A stretch of DNA of 64,000 nucleotides, from positions 605,501-669,500 of the forward strand of contig NC_011681.1 in NCBI RefSeq assembly GCF_000150955.2. The letters are read 5' to 3'. Shown in pieces: positions 8,282 to 18,294 of this stretch; position 1 is the first letter of the stretch; each line of letters begins with the position of its first letter. The stretch comes from Phaeodactylum tricornutum CCAP 1055/1 (taxonomy: Eukaryota; Bacillariophyta; Bacillariophyceae; Surirellales; Neidiaceae). The notes beneath the pieces were generated by a model. The model was not told the DNA's origin and did not search any database. It saw only the letters and a program-made list of their open reading frames with translations. A program made the translations under genes and the position numbers.

Positions 8282-10637
8282 TTATTTTTTTGAATTTGTT
8301 CCTTTGCTACTCCCCAGTACACTTTTTATGACCTCTGCAGCAGGTTCTTTAGCAGCTCCAAGGAATCCACCCTTACTGACCACTTCCTGAAGCAACAGTT
8401 TCGTCTCCGTTAGGAGTCTCTGTCGATCGCTATTCTTCATTTCGTTGCTTGCTTTCAAGTAAGCCTCTTTTGCGGCTAGCTGCCGTTCCAGGTTGGACAG
8501 ATTATCTCGCATTTTTTGCAAATGATCTTTTGCTCGATCGTTGTATTTGAACATCCCGAAGAAGAGGTCAAACGAATCGGTCCCCATCATGTCAGCAACA
8601 TCGCATAGCGCAGCATATTCTTTAGAGACTACGGGCGTTGGAGGAAGAAGTTGTTTGTCAACCAATAAGCGACCCATCAAGTGCGTGACAAACTCGGCGT
8701 CCGCAATAGTGGCATCGTGTTGTTCGGCACTCATTTCAACCATTTGACACCGAGCTTCTTCGAAAATCTTCAAAAAGTGCTCACATCGTGGAATATTGGC
8801 AATGCGGACCTTCTCATATATTAATGGACGTCCGTCCCAAGATGGTGTCACATATGGATTTTCTTCGGCTTGAACGGGTCCTAGCATTAGGTGCATCGAA
8901 ACCAAGTCAATCTCAGGGTAGCTACCAAGCGTACGTAGCAGAACAGCTTTGGGATGGGCATTCAAATTACACATTTCAACCACAAGCTTCCCTTTCAAAG
9001 CCTCCAAAGGCATAGAAGTGATTGCATCCTCGAAGTCGACAAGAGGTACAGCAAAAACGACGACATCCAAGGTCTGAAGAAACTTCAACATCTCAAAGTT
9101 GGAAAAGTATTCTACTCCTAGCTTCTGTGCGTCGATCGACTAAGCCGAATATCAGGTGAGTCGCTGTGACAGCAATGGTGATCGCCGTGTGACGTGAGAT
9201 GGGAACGCACCTTATCTTGCTTCGGGTCTATGCACGAAATGTGGTGTTTTGCACTCAGTTTGGCCGCGAGGAGCTGCCCAAATCCGTCAAACCCAACAAT
9301 CCCAATCGTGAGTGGTTGCACATCTTGAGAGTTTTCATCGGACAATATACTTAGATCCTTAGCGTCGACCATCATATGACGCATGCGATCCACATCCTGC
9401 GCAACTGGTCCAACGAGACGTGATTTTTGTGGATACGAACCCAGAATACGGACAAAGTCGGCCTGTTCACGCAAATGAGCTAAGGCATTCTGCGTATTCT
9501 CGTCCAACTGATTCGCCAGGAAATCAAGATAGAAACAGTAGCGGAAACGGGGTAAATCGGCTTTGTTTCGTGCTTTCTTTCCCATCTGCTGCGACTTGAA
9601 TTTCAAAAAGTTCAAAAGGGATGCAGATGTCGGACGGGATTCAATCTTGGAAAAATCAATATCGCGTGACGCAAAGCAAGCGAGAGCTTTATAGAGAGCT
9701 CCAGGGGTGTTGGGCAACGTGAAGACGACTGAAGTTTTGGCTGGGATTTTTTTTGTCAAGTATTGTACCACATCCTTTCGGGAGAGCAGCAAGAATCGTG
9801 TAAAGTTTGTATCGTCATCTTCAATACCTTCGCCCAAGCAGTTTAGGCCGTATGTCTTTCCCGCTAAGTCAGAAGCAATGGCTGCTGTATTCTCTGGCGT
9901 GCACTTTGGTCGTTCCGGCAGGCCTTCCCCCTCAGATATCATCTTTGCCGATCCTGCTGTGTCGTACGTTGCCACCGGAGTAATGCCAAGTCCCCGCAAG
10001 AAATTGTCACACTGCGCCAAAGCTTGAGCTGCAGTGAAAAGGAGAACATCAATAAGATACGTTTTCACAGAGTTTTTTAAATACAAATCGACTTTTGCTT
10101 ACGATGTGATATGGCGTATTTGATGTCTTCTCGTCTGACGCCGGGTTTGGCCAAGAGACAGTGTTTGACACGAAAGTCGTGTTCTCCGATGATGGTGAGA
10201 TCATACCGCAGCATGAGGTCGTAATTTTCGTGGATGCTACCGCCAAGAGAATTCTCTATCGGTAAGCACGCATAATCGCACTCGCCCGAGGCGACTGCTC
10301 GGAAGCAGGCTTCAAAGTTTGGATGCCCAACGGCCGTCACTTTTGGTCCGAGAAGCTCACGGGTTGCCTTCTCCGAATAGGCGCCCGATACGCCTTGGTA
10401 GGCTACACGCATAGGCACACTAGGCATATTCGACGAACCACGCGGTGATCCTGGCATGGATCCTCCGCGGATTGGTTGGTTCGCATCACAGCTGATTTGC
10501 TTGGTCACACCATCGTCCAACAATGTCGAGGATCGGGGAAGCAAGGTGATGGACTGAAAGCCATCAAATAGATTCGCGGCTCTCGTTATACTTAGGAGAG
10601 AGAGAAGAAAATATAGTGATCTTACAGACGAAATCAT
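8282..10637 (-). CDS. Bifunctional prephenate/arogenate dehydratase-dehydrogenase fusion
   Basis: There are three exons, 10103-10637, 9211-10028 and 8282-9139, with introns at 10029-10102 and 9140-9210. The 736-residue product joins the Phe and Tyr branches of aromatic amino-acid synthesis. Residues about 75-265 are a PheA-type dehydratase: VAYQGVSGAYSE, LPIENSLGGSI, the spliced SHPQALAQC and the catalytic TRFLLLSR. An ACT regulatory domain follows (about 273-380, with NTPGALYKALACFASRDI and ESRP), the usual site of phenylalanine feedback. From about 418 a Rossmann domain (IGIVGFDGFGQLLAAKL) and a TyrA-like helical domain (MHLMLGP, EQHDATIADAEFVTHLMGR) form the dehydrogenase. Whether prephenate or arogenate is used cannot be read. 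ATG 10637 gives a signal-peptide-like start (SLYFLLSLLSITRAANLF), consistent with plastid import; ATG 10688 is an alternative. Confidence 0.9.
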
Positions 10638-11070
10638 GTTCAAGGATGGACGAGACCGCGTAACATCTGACTTTGCCTTTGCTACCATAATGGTTCTTCT
10701 ACTACAGACAAAGAGAAACCTAAAATGGACGGACAACAATTTTATCGACGGGCAAGTTTGACCGTAAGCACGATGCTTGACAGTGGTTGTGAATCAACGC
10801 TCTTCGTGATTTTCTCAGTCGTGTGGATGGTTTTCATACCCGCGAGACTAGGCTCTCCATCGCTATTCCCTCTCCTTGGAGTGACCGTGAGATATAATTT
10901 ATCCAATTATAACGCAACAAACTGAAACTGCGATGGTATCCAAAATACATGACTGTGAGCAAGCAAATACAGTCAAGTAATTCCAAAAGGAAGGCATAGA
11001 AAAGCGGGTCAACAGAACGATTTTTTTGTATCCTGCAGGCAACATATCTTCGCAAATTTTATCGCTGTTC
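10638..11070. promoter_or_regulatory. Divergent intergenic region
   Basis: This gap lies between the aromatic fusion gene (-) and the phosphatase-EF-hand gene (+). TGACAGT is at 10778-10784 and the related ACTGTGAG and ACAGTCAAG are near 10951-10978, about 100 bp before the + strand ATG. Nothing else is recognisable. Confidence 0.35.
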
Positions 11071-12850
11071 ATGTCTTCCCAAATCCTTCCGAGGCTTAGG
11101 CTAGTCCACTTTAGCGACGTTTACGAACTCAAAAACCTATCCAAATTGCAAACATTCCTTAGCCAGCTTTCTCCACCGCCGGTCGCGCTTGTGTTGGGTG
11201 GAGATTTTCTGTCGCCGTCGACCCTTTCCGCTCTTGATGGTGGGAAAGGTGCGTTTATACCGTACGGAAAGCTCACGTGACATCAAAACACGCATTTGTG
11301 TTAAAGGTATATTGACTCTCATGGTTTTGGGCTCTGCAGGAATGGTCTCTACATTACGAGCGTTAGGTGTCACACACGCCACTGTCGGGAATCATGAAGC
11401 CGACTTGAAGGTTTCCACACTAGAGAAACGGCTTCGAAAGCTAGCCAAAGGAGCCAAACTGATCAATAGCAATATTAAAGATGTTCCAGATGCTCCCTGG
11501 TTTAAAGAAGTGTTCCATCCTTGGAGTGTTTTGCAAACACCGTGCCGTAAGGTTACCGTTGCCATGGGTGGGTTTCTATCTGACGAGGAGGGAGTTTTTC
11601 GGGATAATACTTTCAAAGGTGCACATATTGGTGATGTCACAAAAGCGTTCGACCGCGTGTACCGTGAAAGTGTCCTGAATGGGCCTGCCGATGTGTTTCT
11701 ACCCGTCACGCACCAAACAATATATCGCGACACGTTGTTCGCCAAACACGTCTTGCAGACGCAGCCAGGTCTTACGCTCGTATTGGGAGGCCACGAACAT
11801 TCTCACTACGATTTGATTGTAAAATCAGACAACGAGCTGTTCCCCGATCGAAGCGCTCGAATTCTCAAGGGTGATTCCGATGCTACCAGTGTGAATTTGG
11901 TTGATTTGACGTTTGATATCGTAAACGATCAGTTCCAGACCGTCGAGATCGATGCCTCTTTAATTGACATAACAGCATATGAGCCATCAAAAGTTGTGCA
12001 AAGCATTGTCGATTCCCACATGTCTTTATTGGATAGTTTGGATCACGAAACCATCGTGAACGCGGACAATTTATTGCCACCCGGTACACCGTTGAGTTCG
12101 GAACGTACCAGATACAGCCAGACCACCGTTGGAAGTGTACTGTGTCAGGCAATAAAAGAGGAGCTAGAAGTGGACGTGGCTGTAATAAATGGTGCCACCA
12201 TTAAAGGAAACAAAAGGTACGAGGGGTCTGTAATGAGCTATGCGCAGCTTAAAGAGGAGCTACCTTTTCCTACCAAAATGGTAGTAGTTCCCATGAAACG
12301 ATGGGAGCTCCAGCAAGCCATTTACTATTCTCGCACAAACCCTCCTTCATCAAACGATATCGAAGAGCCGGAACGGAAGGGATTTTTGCAGGTGGATGTG
12401 GATTTCGACCGGCTTGGGTCACATACAGGAGGACAGGAAGACGAACTTCTTGTCGCTCTCCCGCGCAATCTACTAAAAGGCTTTTGCAAGATTTTACCGC
12501 TCATGGACATTGGTGATCGCCTAGAAAAGGTGGGAAGCTTAGATTTGGAAAACCACAACTTTGTACCAGCTATTGATCTTGTGGTACGACACTTCTGCAA
12601 GGAACAATGGTACGAGCTGGTACACGACAATACCTTTGAGAGCTTGGATAGAGGAGACAAAGGATTCTTGTCACGAGAAGATGTGAAAACTATGATGCAC
12701 AAAGCCTTGGGTCATGAACCTGCGGCCTTTCTGGTAGACGATATGATATCGTCTATCGACGCAGACAACAACGGTGTGATTGATCCCGGCGAGTTCAGTC
12801 ACCTGCTGGCACAGATGGAACGGGATCATGGTATGATAAAGTTTGACTAG
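11071..12850 (+). CDS. 5'-nucleotidase/UshA-like metallophosphatase with C-terminal EF-hands
   Basis: There are two exons, 11071-11248 and 11340-12850, with an intron at 11249-11339; the product has 562 residues. The N-terminal half is a calcineurin-like phosphatase of the 5'-nucleotidase type: LRLVHFSDVYEL, LGGDFLSPS, ATVGNHEADL, PVTHQTI and GGHEHSHYD. The second half has the 5'-nucleotidase C-terminal domain (SVLCQAIKEELEVDVAVING, then MKRWELQQAI). Near the end are two EF-hand loops, DRGDKGFLSRED and DADNNGVIDPGE; the second is canonical, so calcium control is likely. The first metal motif reads DVY where DxH is usual, so one metal-binding His may be replaced. No signal peptide is visible, which suggests a cytosolic enzyme rather than a secreted nucleotidase. 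The upstream frame lacks an ATG before 11071. Confidence 0.85.
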
Positions 12851-13183
12851 CGCAGACAGTTTTGATTGATTAGCGCACATTGTTTTCCATTAATTCGTAG
12901 TAAGCGCTATCGTTCAGCGATATGAATGCATCCTCAGGCGTTGCTATGCTCTTTGCTACCGTACAAATTGCTTATTCCATTGACGGTAAAGTACATCGAG
13001 GTTTTTTAGACGCAATTCGTAGCAGCGGCATGGCAGGCCCGCTAGGGCTGGTATTTCCTTGCATTGCGAGCATTTTATAGAAAACCAAACGTACCTCTAT
13101 TCTTGTTAGTAATAGCTGTAGCTACGGAATAGTAAGTCCTTAATGTCCACGTAGAATATAAGTTGCGCATGTTGGTATATACG
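12851..13183. other. Short convergent 3' gap
   Basis: This gap lies between the stops of two convergent genes (phosphatase-EF-hand and FabD). I see no RNA gene, repeat or open frame that I would support; it probably holds the two 3' UTRs. Confidence 0.5.
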
Positions 13184-14263
13184 TTACACCTCAACGTTTT
13201 CACATTCGGCTTTTTTATCGAATCGCTTGAGAATCCCGGCCGTAACTTTACCAGGCCCTAGTTCAAAGGCCTTTTCGAAGCCACTGGAAAGCATAAGATC
13301 CATAGTATTTTCCCACAAGACGGGTGACGTGACTTGGGTCGCCAAGAGCTTTTTGATGGTTTCGGGATCGGAATGTGGCTTGGCATCCACGTTGCTAATG
13401 ACGGGGATTCGTGGTTTTTGAATCTCGACATCGGCCAGGACCTTTTCCAAGGAGGCAACAGCCGGTTTCATGAAATCCGTATGAAACGCCCCGGCCACGG
13501 CAAGTTTCACCGTCATGCGTGCTTTGAACTCGGGTTTGGCGAGTTCATTGACGGCCTCACACGCCTTGGAACTGCCACTCACGGCGTAGTTTCCGCTGCA
13601 AAGGAAGTTAGCAATCTGGATCCGTTCGCCACTTTTCTCACTGGCCATGGCACAGAGCTCGGCCACCTTTTCCTTGTCTAGTCCAATAACGGAAACCATG
13701 CCACTATCGACGGCATCAGCGGCGGCTTGCATGGCTTCTCCCCGAGCCTTGGTGATTTTGACACCGTCTGCAAAGGAAATGGCGTCGGCAAAGCAAAGCG
13801 CCGAGTATTCGCCCAAACTCAATCCCATGGCGCAGGTGGCGGCGTTGATGGCGTCGTCGCCCTGTTCCTGTCGGAGCTTTTCCACCGCCGCCATGCTGGC
13901 AACAAAAATAGCTGGCTGTGAAACTACGGTTGAATCCAGCTTTTCCTTGGGTCCGTCAACGCACACTTGCAGCAAGTCGTAGCCCAGAATCTCGCTGGCT
14001 TGATCGAAGAGCGCTTGGGCTTTGGGTACATCCTTAACGACGTCACCACACATGCCGACAAATTGTGCGCCCTGCCCGGGGAACATGAATGCCGTCTGGG
14101 AAGAAAAGTCATCAAAGTCAGAATCACTGGCTTGGCGAGATGAGGTTCGAGCTCGCGTGGCCGTAGCGATGCTCGATTGGAAGGACGGCGCAAAAGCTGT
14201 TGCCCATCCGAGACGACGAACAGTCAGTAGGAGCATCCCCATGTTCACAACAAATCGGACCAT
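13184..14263 (-). CDS. fabD: Plastid malonyl-CoA:ACP transacylase (FabD)
   Basis: This 359-residue enzyme transfers malonyl from CoA to acyl carrier protein for plastid type II fatty-acid synthesis. FMFPGQGAQFVGM opens the domain at residue 59. The nucleophile Ser149 sits in GLSLGEY (the usual GHSLGE with Leu for His, a variant I recall from plant and algal enzymes). The catalytic His lies in AGAFHTDFM (about 257), and ELGPGKVTAGILKR closes the fold. The N-terminus LLLTVRRLGWATAFAPSFQ contains an almost ideal ASAFAP-type cleavage motif, so import through the ER into the plastid is well supported. ATGs at 14263 and 14242 are both possible starts. It is a single exon. It shares its upstream gap with cysteinyl-tRNA synthetase. 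Confidence 0.96.
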   Translation of the reverse strand: MVRFVVNMGMLLLTVRRLGWATAFAPSFQSSIATATRARTSSRQASDSDFDDFSSQTAFMFPGQGAQFVGMCGDVVKDVPKAQALFDQASEILGYDLLQVCVDGPKEKLDSTVVSQPAIFVASMAAVEKLRQEQGDDAINAATCAMGLSLGEYSALCFADAISFADGVKITKARGEAMQAAADAVDSGMVSVIGLDKEKVAELCAMASEKSGERIQIANFLCSGNYAVSGSSKACEAVNELAKPEFKARMTVKLAVAGAFHTDFMKPAVASLEKVLADVEIQKPRIPVISNVDAKPHSDPETIKKLLATQVTSPVLWENTMDLMLSSGFEKAFELGPGKVTAGILKRFDKKAECENVEV

Positions 14264-14729
14264 TCTCAGTGTTTCTTTCGTCTTTGTCCGTTAAAGGATG
14301 ATTTCGTAAACGAATGCTACTTCGACGAAAGGAAACTTGTGGGAGTATACAGTGCTTCACGGTGGATCCAATGTAACTAGTGTAAGTCACCGTCCGTAGA
14401 GAGATGGGCAGCGTCCACAATACCTTCCTACATTACTCGACCAAGGATGGAATGATATACCGACACATACGTCGTTGGATCGGGCGGGCTGTCGCGTCAC
14501 ATACGTCACTATTTGTCCCTACTCTCAATGGACGTTAGATTGACTCCGTGAATGAACTTCTTGACGTGACTCACAGGCACAGTCCATCATCGATCATGTC
14601 ATCGATGTCGTCCCCCATTTGGCCCCTCACATTGAAACAACGAACACACCAACAAACCATGACCGAGACGGACTGGCCTTGTTGCCACATTCGCCTCGTA
14701 CGCATGATTTGTGAATAGAATCGGCCAGG
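14264..14729. promoter_or_regulatory. Divergent fabD / CysRS promoter gap with CCRE-like cores
   Basis: This 466-bp gap contains GCGTCA at 14494-14499 (TGACGC on the other strand), ACGTCA at 14503-14508 and TGACGT at 14562-14567. These are the three core sequences described as CO2/cAMP-responsive elements in P. tricornutum carbonic anhydrase promoters, where bZIP factors bind. They lie about 230-305 bp from the fabD start and 165-235 bp from the CysRS start. Whether they act here is inference. Confidence 0.4.
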
Positions 14730-16916
14730 ATGTACAGAACTAGAATAATAGGATGCAAAGTCGTTGCACGTTGTCGATCTGGCTGCAATCTAACGACCGC
14801 AACGACAAGGTACAGCGACCTTAGCGAGCAGGTCGGCACCGCCATGCAACGCCGACGGTCGTATTCCGCTCCACGACCGCCCGCAGCAGCTCCGTCGGAA
14901 GCGCTGCATTTGTACAACTCCTTGTCCAAAAAGATTGAACCTATATCATACTCGGCTAGTGATAATGGCAATAAAGGGATTGCTTTTTACACGTGCGGGC
15001 CGACCGTTTACGCTCCGGCGCATCTGGGACACGCCCGGACCTATGTATGTCTCGATATTGTCCGGCGAGTCTTGGAACATCAGTATGCACAGCACAGAGG
15101 TGGGAGCAGCAACAGTACGATGCCGTCATCACCGGTACCTCCACCGCCATTGTTCGTAATGAACGTGACGGATGTCGATGACAAGATACTGGCGACGGCG
15201 GCAGCCCGGGACGAGACCGACTCACTGTCGTCACCCCTCGCACTGGCGCGCCATTACGAAGCCGCATTCTGGTCCGATTTGGATAGATTGAACGTTTTAC
15301 GACCACACGTGGTCACGCGCGTCACCGAACACGTGGAAACAGCTATTCTGCCCTACATTCAAAGACTCGTCGACAACGGAACGGCTTATTGCGCGACTTC
15401 CGGTGATGTCTACTTTGACGTCCGAGCCTTTGAAGATCGGACGAACGCGAGGACGCGCTACGGCAAACTGGCGCCACCAGTATCAGCCACGGATTTTTAT
15501 TCGCGGCTCGACCAAACTGCGGAGACCGTCAAACGCGATCCACGGGACTTTGTTCTGTGGAAACGGCGCAAAGAGGGAGAGGCTTTGTTTTGGACGGCAC
15601 CAGTATGGGGCGAAGGACGTCCGGGATGGCACATTGAATGCTCCGCCATGATCCAGGCCGTACAAGAACAGTTTCAGCAGACTCATCGTTTTGTCGTGCA
15701 CGCTGGCGGGGTGGACTTGCAGTTTCCCCACCACACGAACGAAATTGCGCAAGCCGAGGCACACGTACTACCGGATTTGGACAACGTAACGGACACAACG
15801 CTACCAGTACAGGAATGGATCCCGCATTGGATTCACACCGGTCACGTTCATATTGATGGATTGAAAATGTCCAAGTCTCTTAAAAACTTTGTGTCCATAG
15901 AAGAACTACTGCAAGATGACAACCCTTCGAGTTTGTCGTCGCCTGCTGATGATTTCCGTCTGTGGTGTTTGGGGATGTCGGGAAGTTATCGTGGACCAGC
16001 TACCTATTCTCGCGATGCTGTAAGTCAATCCTCCCACGTACGTGAAAAACTAGTTCGCTTCCTTCTAGACGGGGAACGGTGGCTATCACAGGCCGGCGAC
16101 GGTGGCACGAAACGATGGTCGGAACGAGATGTTAACTTTATGCAGCTAGCCAACGATGTAGTAGCCAGGAGCAACTCTGCTCTCTCGTCCGATTTGAACG
16201 GCTCACTATTTGTCAAGCAAATGACTCGCTTGGCCGAAGCGGGTGGTGCCTATCTGCAAACCACTTCGCCTTCAGACGGACCCGTGGAGGTCGTACGGAG
16301 TGCAATACGGATACTTCGAGAGCAACTCGGCCTCGTCGGTTTTTCAGACGCAACAACACGAGCCGGAATGGCTAGTATCGCCAAAGATACGATGGAGGCT
16401 CCATCCAACGTCGTTGGTGGAGAACAAGCATTGCTAGAGGCCCTGGTGTCCTTCCGAACATCCATCCGTCGATCCGCGCTGACACACGTTTCGTTGGATG
16501 ATGCCCCTAAAGCTTTGCTCGATATTCTCGATATTTGTGACCAAGCACGGAACGTCACATTTCCTCAGTTAGGCGTGGAGCTTCTGGACGGGAAAGAAGA
16601 CGCGCAAAAGGAGGCATCATCGTGGAAGTATTGTATACCTCGGGTATCGGTCAAGGAAGCAGAAGGATCAGAAAGTGTCGCTGCAAACGCCACGCTCCCT
16701 AATGTACGCCTGAAAGACTTGACGAACATTCCGTTGGAGACTTTGTTCCGCGATGGACCCTCGTACCGAGGCCAGTTTAGCGCATATGATGAACTAGGCG
16801 TACCAACACATTATGTCGATGGCACGGAAGTCTCCAAACGCCAGCGACAAAAATTACAAAAAAAACGGAACATACACGCCAAGCGACTGCAAGCGGCAGC
16901 GCCGGGCCAAACGTAA
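14730..16916 (+). CDS. CARS: Cysteinyl-tRNA synthetase
   Basis: This 728-residue class I aminoacyl-tRNA synthetase charges tRNA-Cys. FYTCGPTVYAPAHLGHARTYV (given here as one motif around residues 87-106) holds the zinc-binding Cys and the HIGH-type HLGH at 98-101. Further conserved parts are VTDVDDKI, GRPGWHIECSAM, the zinc-binding HHTNEIAQ and the KMSKS loop (LKMSKSLKNF, about 378-386). The length is close to the eukaryotic cytosolic enzyme. The first about 50 residues are rich in Arg, Ser and Thr and poor in acidic residues, so an organelle presequence is possible; a second Met (MQRRRSYS) could give a cytosolic form from the same gene. The C-terminal tail is strongly basic (KRQRQKLQKKRN), perhaps for tRNA binding. 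It is a single exon, with codon use like its neighbours. Confidence 0.95.
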   Translation: MYRTRIIGCKVVARCRSGCNLTTATTRYSDLSEQVGTAMQRRRSYSAPRPPAAAPSEALHLYNSLSKKIEPISYSASDNGNKGIAFYTCGPTVYAPAHLGHARTYVCLDIVRRVLEHQYAQHRGGSSNSTMPSSPVPPPPLFVMNVTDVDDKILATAAARDETDSLSSPLALARHYEAAFWSDLDRLNVLRPHVVTRVTEHVETAILPYIQRLVDNGTAYCATSGDVYFDVRAFEDRTNARTRYGKLAPPVSATDFYSRLDQTAETVKRDPRDFVLWKRRKEGEALFWTAPVWGEGRPGWHIECSAMIQAVQEQFQQTHRFVVHAGGVDLQFPHHTNEIAQAEAHVLPDLDNVTDTTLPVQEWIPHWIHTGHVHIDGLKMSKSLKNFVSIEELLQDDNPSSLSSPADDFRLWCLGMSGSYRGPATYSRDAVSQSSHVREKLVRFLLDGERWLSQAGDGGTKRWSERDVNFMQLANDVVARSNSALSSDLNGSLFVKQMTRLAEAGGAYLQTTSPSDGPVEVVRSAIRILREQLGLVGFSDATTRAGMASIAKDTMEAPSNVVGGEQALLEALVSFRTSIRRSALTHVSLDDAPKALLDILDICDQARNVTFPQLGVELLDGKEDAQKEASSWKYCIPRVSVKEAEGSESVAANATLPNVRLKDLTNIPLETLFRDGPSYRGQFSAYDELGVPTHYVDGTEVSKRQRQKLQKKRNIHAKRLQAAAPGQT

Positions 16917-17049
16917 TTCACTTACAGTACTACTGACAATAAATAGATTAATTGTAAGTTTACAAGAGTAATAAATTACTATCGATATTCTATTGGGAAC
17001 AACGGTTGGTGCGTTCAAGCAATCCTGTGAGTACGGTACTTGTGTAGTC

Positions 17050-18294
17050 CTATTCGAAGCAACCTGACTGAGTGTAATAATCTTCCTGATTGTGGGAAGC
17101 GAAAAAACCTTCATTGTTGATTTCCATTTCATCCTCGAGCAATATCGTCTCTTCGAGGCAACGTTCCAAGTATTGCCGCGTGGCCGCGTCATTGTCATCA
17201 GCCAGGGGCGACCTGCCAGACTGTCGGTCTTGTCGCAACAATTTCAAGGTCAATTCCGCACTTGGACGTCCAAAAAATACTTGATGCGAGATTGGTAGCC
17301 AGGCAAAGCTGAAGTACTGTGACACTAGGATCAATTGACCCTCCAACCATTGTGCGTTGCGATATCCCTTGCTGGCAACTTGTCCTTGTCCTGCAAACCG
17401 TTGTAAGTATTGGCTTCCCCATTGCGCTGCCGCTTTTTTCCCGAGTTGAATTGGTTCCAACCCTCCCGCAACTGTGGGCCCTTTTGAAGCAGCAGCGTCA
17501 AGACTGAGATCGACCGTAAAGGAAACTTCACCCTTGGGGACATTCTGATCACCAGTCACCTTGTAAGCAACCAGTGTATCTCCTACATAAGTTACGTTAA
17601 CCATTTCAAAACCGTGCGAGCCGTATTTGCCGACCCATAATCCATCCAAATTGAACTGTGGCAGAGCATTTCGGGCATACCGGGCTTCCTTGCGATATTG
17701 TTCCGCACTGGCAATATCCCCGTCTTTTGCCGCCCGAGCGGCCTTTTCCAAAGCCACAATGTAGACAAACTCGGCATCCAAATTCTGCGCAAAAAGAATG
17801 GCTTGTTCTAGCTCCCGGGTGCGCTCATGAGCACCAATTAAACGGGATTCTTGTAGCGATTGCCGCAAGCTGAGCACTTGCTGACGAAGTTTGTGTAAAT
17901 CATCACCAAACACGAATCGAGAAAGGCGTTCTTCTTCTTCCTGTAGACGACGCTGCCGTGCTTCACTGACTTGGCGGAGCTCCGAACTGGAAATGCCCCG
18001 ACCGTTGCTATTATCGCTGCCGCTGCTTTCGGGCGGTCCGTCTTCCGGAAGTTCGAAAGAGCCCGTCGAGGCACTGCTGGAACTGGTCATTGCAAGAATC
18101 ACATGCTCCCTGTACTGGCGGGAGTTGTGAGAAGTAGCGGAAGGGGGGACTCTTCGTTGCTGTACCAGAGAGGCAGTACCTGGGCGGTGCCTTTGTCCGA
18201 ACGCCAAACGAGGCGAGAAGGATTCGACGGGAGATACAGCGAGAAGAGAGCTACCCACAGCGAGAACGGAGGATAGCAGTGAAAGTGCGTGCAT
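17050..18294 (-). CDS. EXECUTER-like plastid protein, copy 1
   Basis: This is a 414-residue paralogue of the protein at 19677. The C-terminal half carries the domain shared by plant EXECUTER proteins and F-box protein FBXO31 (cyclin D1-binding/DUF3506-like): LDGLWVGKYGSHGFEM, VTYVGDTLVAYKVTGD, NVPKGEVSFTVDL and later LEGQLILVSQYFSFAWLP. Before it lies a helical, UVR-like stretch (LRQQVLSLRQSLQESR to AEQYRKEARYARNALP). EXECUTER proteins relay singlet-oxygen stress from thylakoids in plants; a similar role here is inferred. The N-terminus MHALSLLSSVLAVGSSLLAV then SPVESFSP fits a signal peptide plus ASAFAP-like plastid motif. The family name rests on remembered motifs and was not searched. Confidence 0.75.
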   Translation of the reverse strand: MHALSLLSSVLAVGSSLLAVSPVESFSPRLAFGQRHRPGTASLVQQRRVPPSATSHNSRQYREHVILAMTSSSSASTGSFELPEDGPPESSGSDNSNGRGISSSELRQVSEARQRRLQEEEERLSRFVFGDDLHKLRQQVLSLRQSLQESRLIGAHERTRELEQAILFAQNLDAEFVYIVALEKAARAAKDGDIASAEQYRKEARYARNALPQFNLDGLWVGKYGSHGFEMVNVTYVGDTLVAYKVTGDQNVPKGEVSFTVDLSLDAAASKGPTVAGGLEPIQLGKKAAAQWGSQYLQRFAGQGQVASKGYRNAQWLEGQLILVSQYFSFAWLPISHQVFFGRPSAELTLKLLRQDRQSGRSPLADDNDAATRQYLERCLEETILLEDEMEINNEGFFASHNQEDYYTQSGCFE

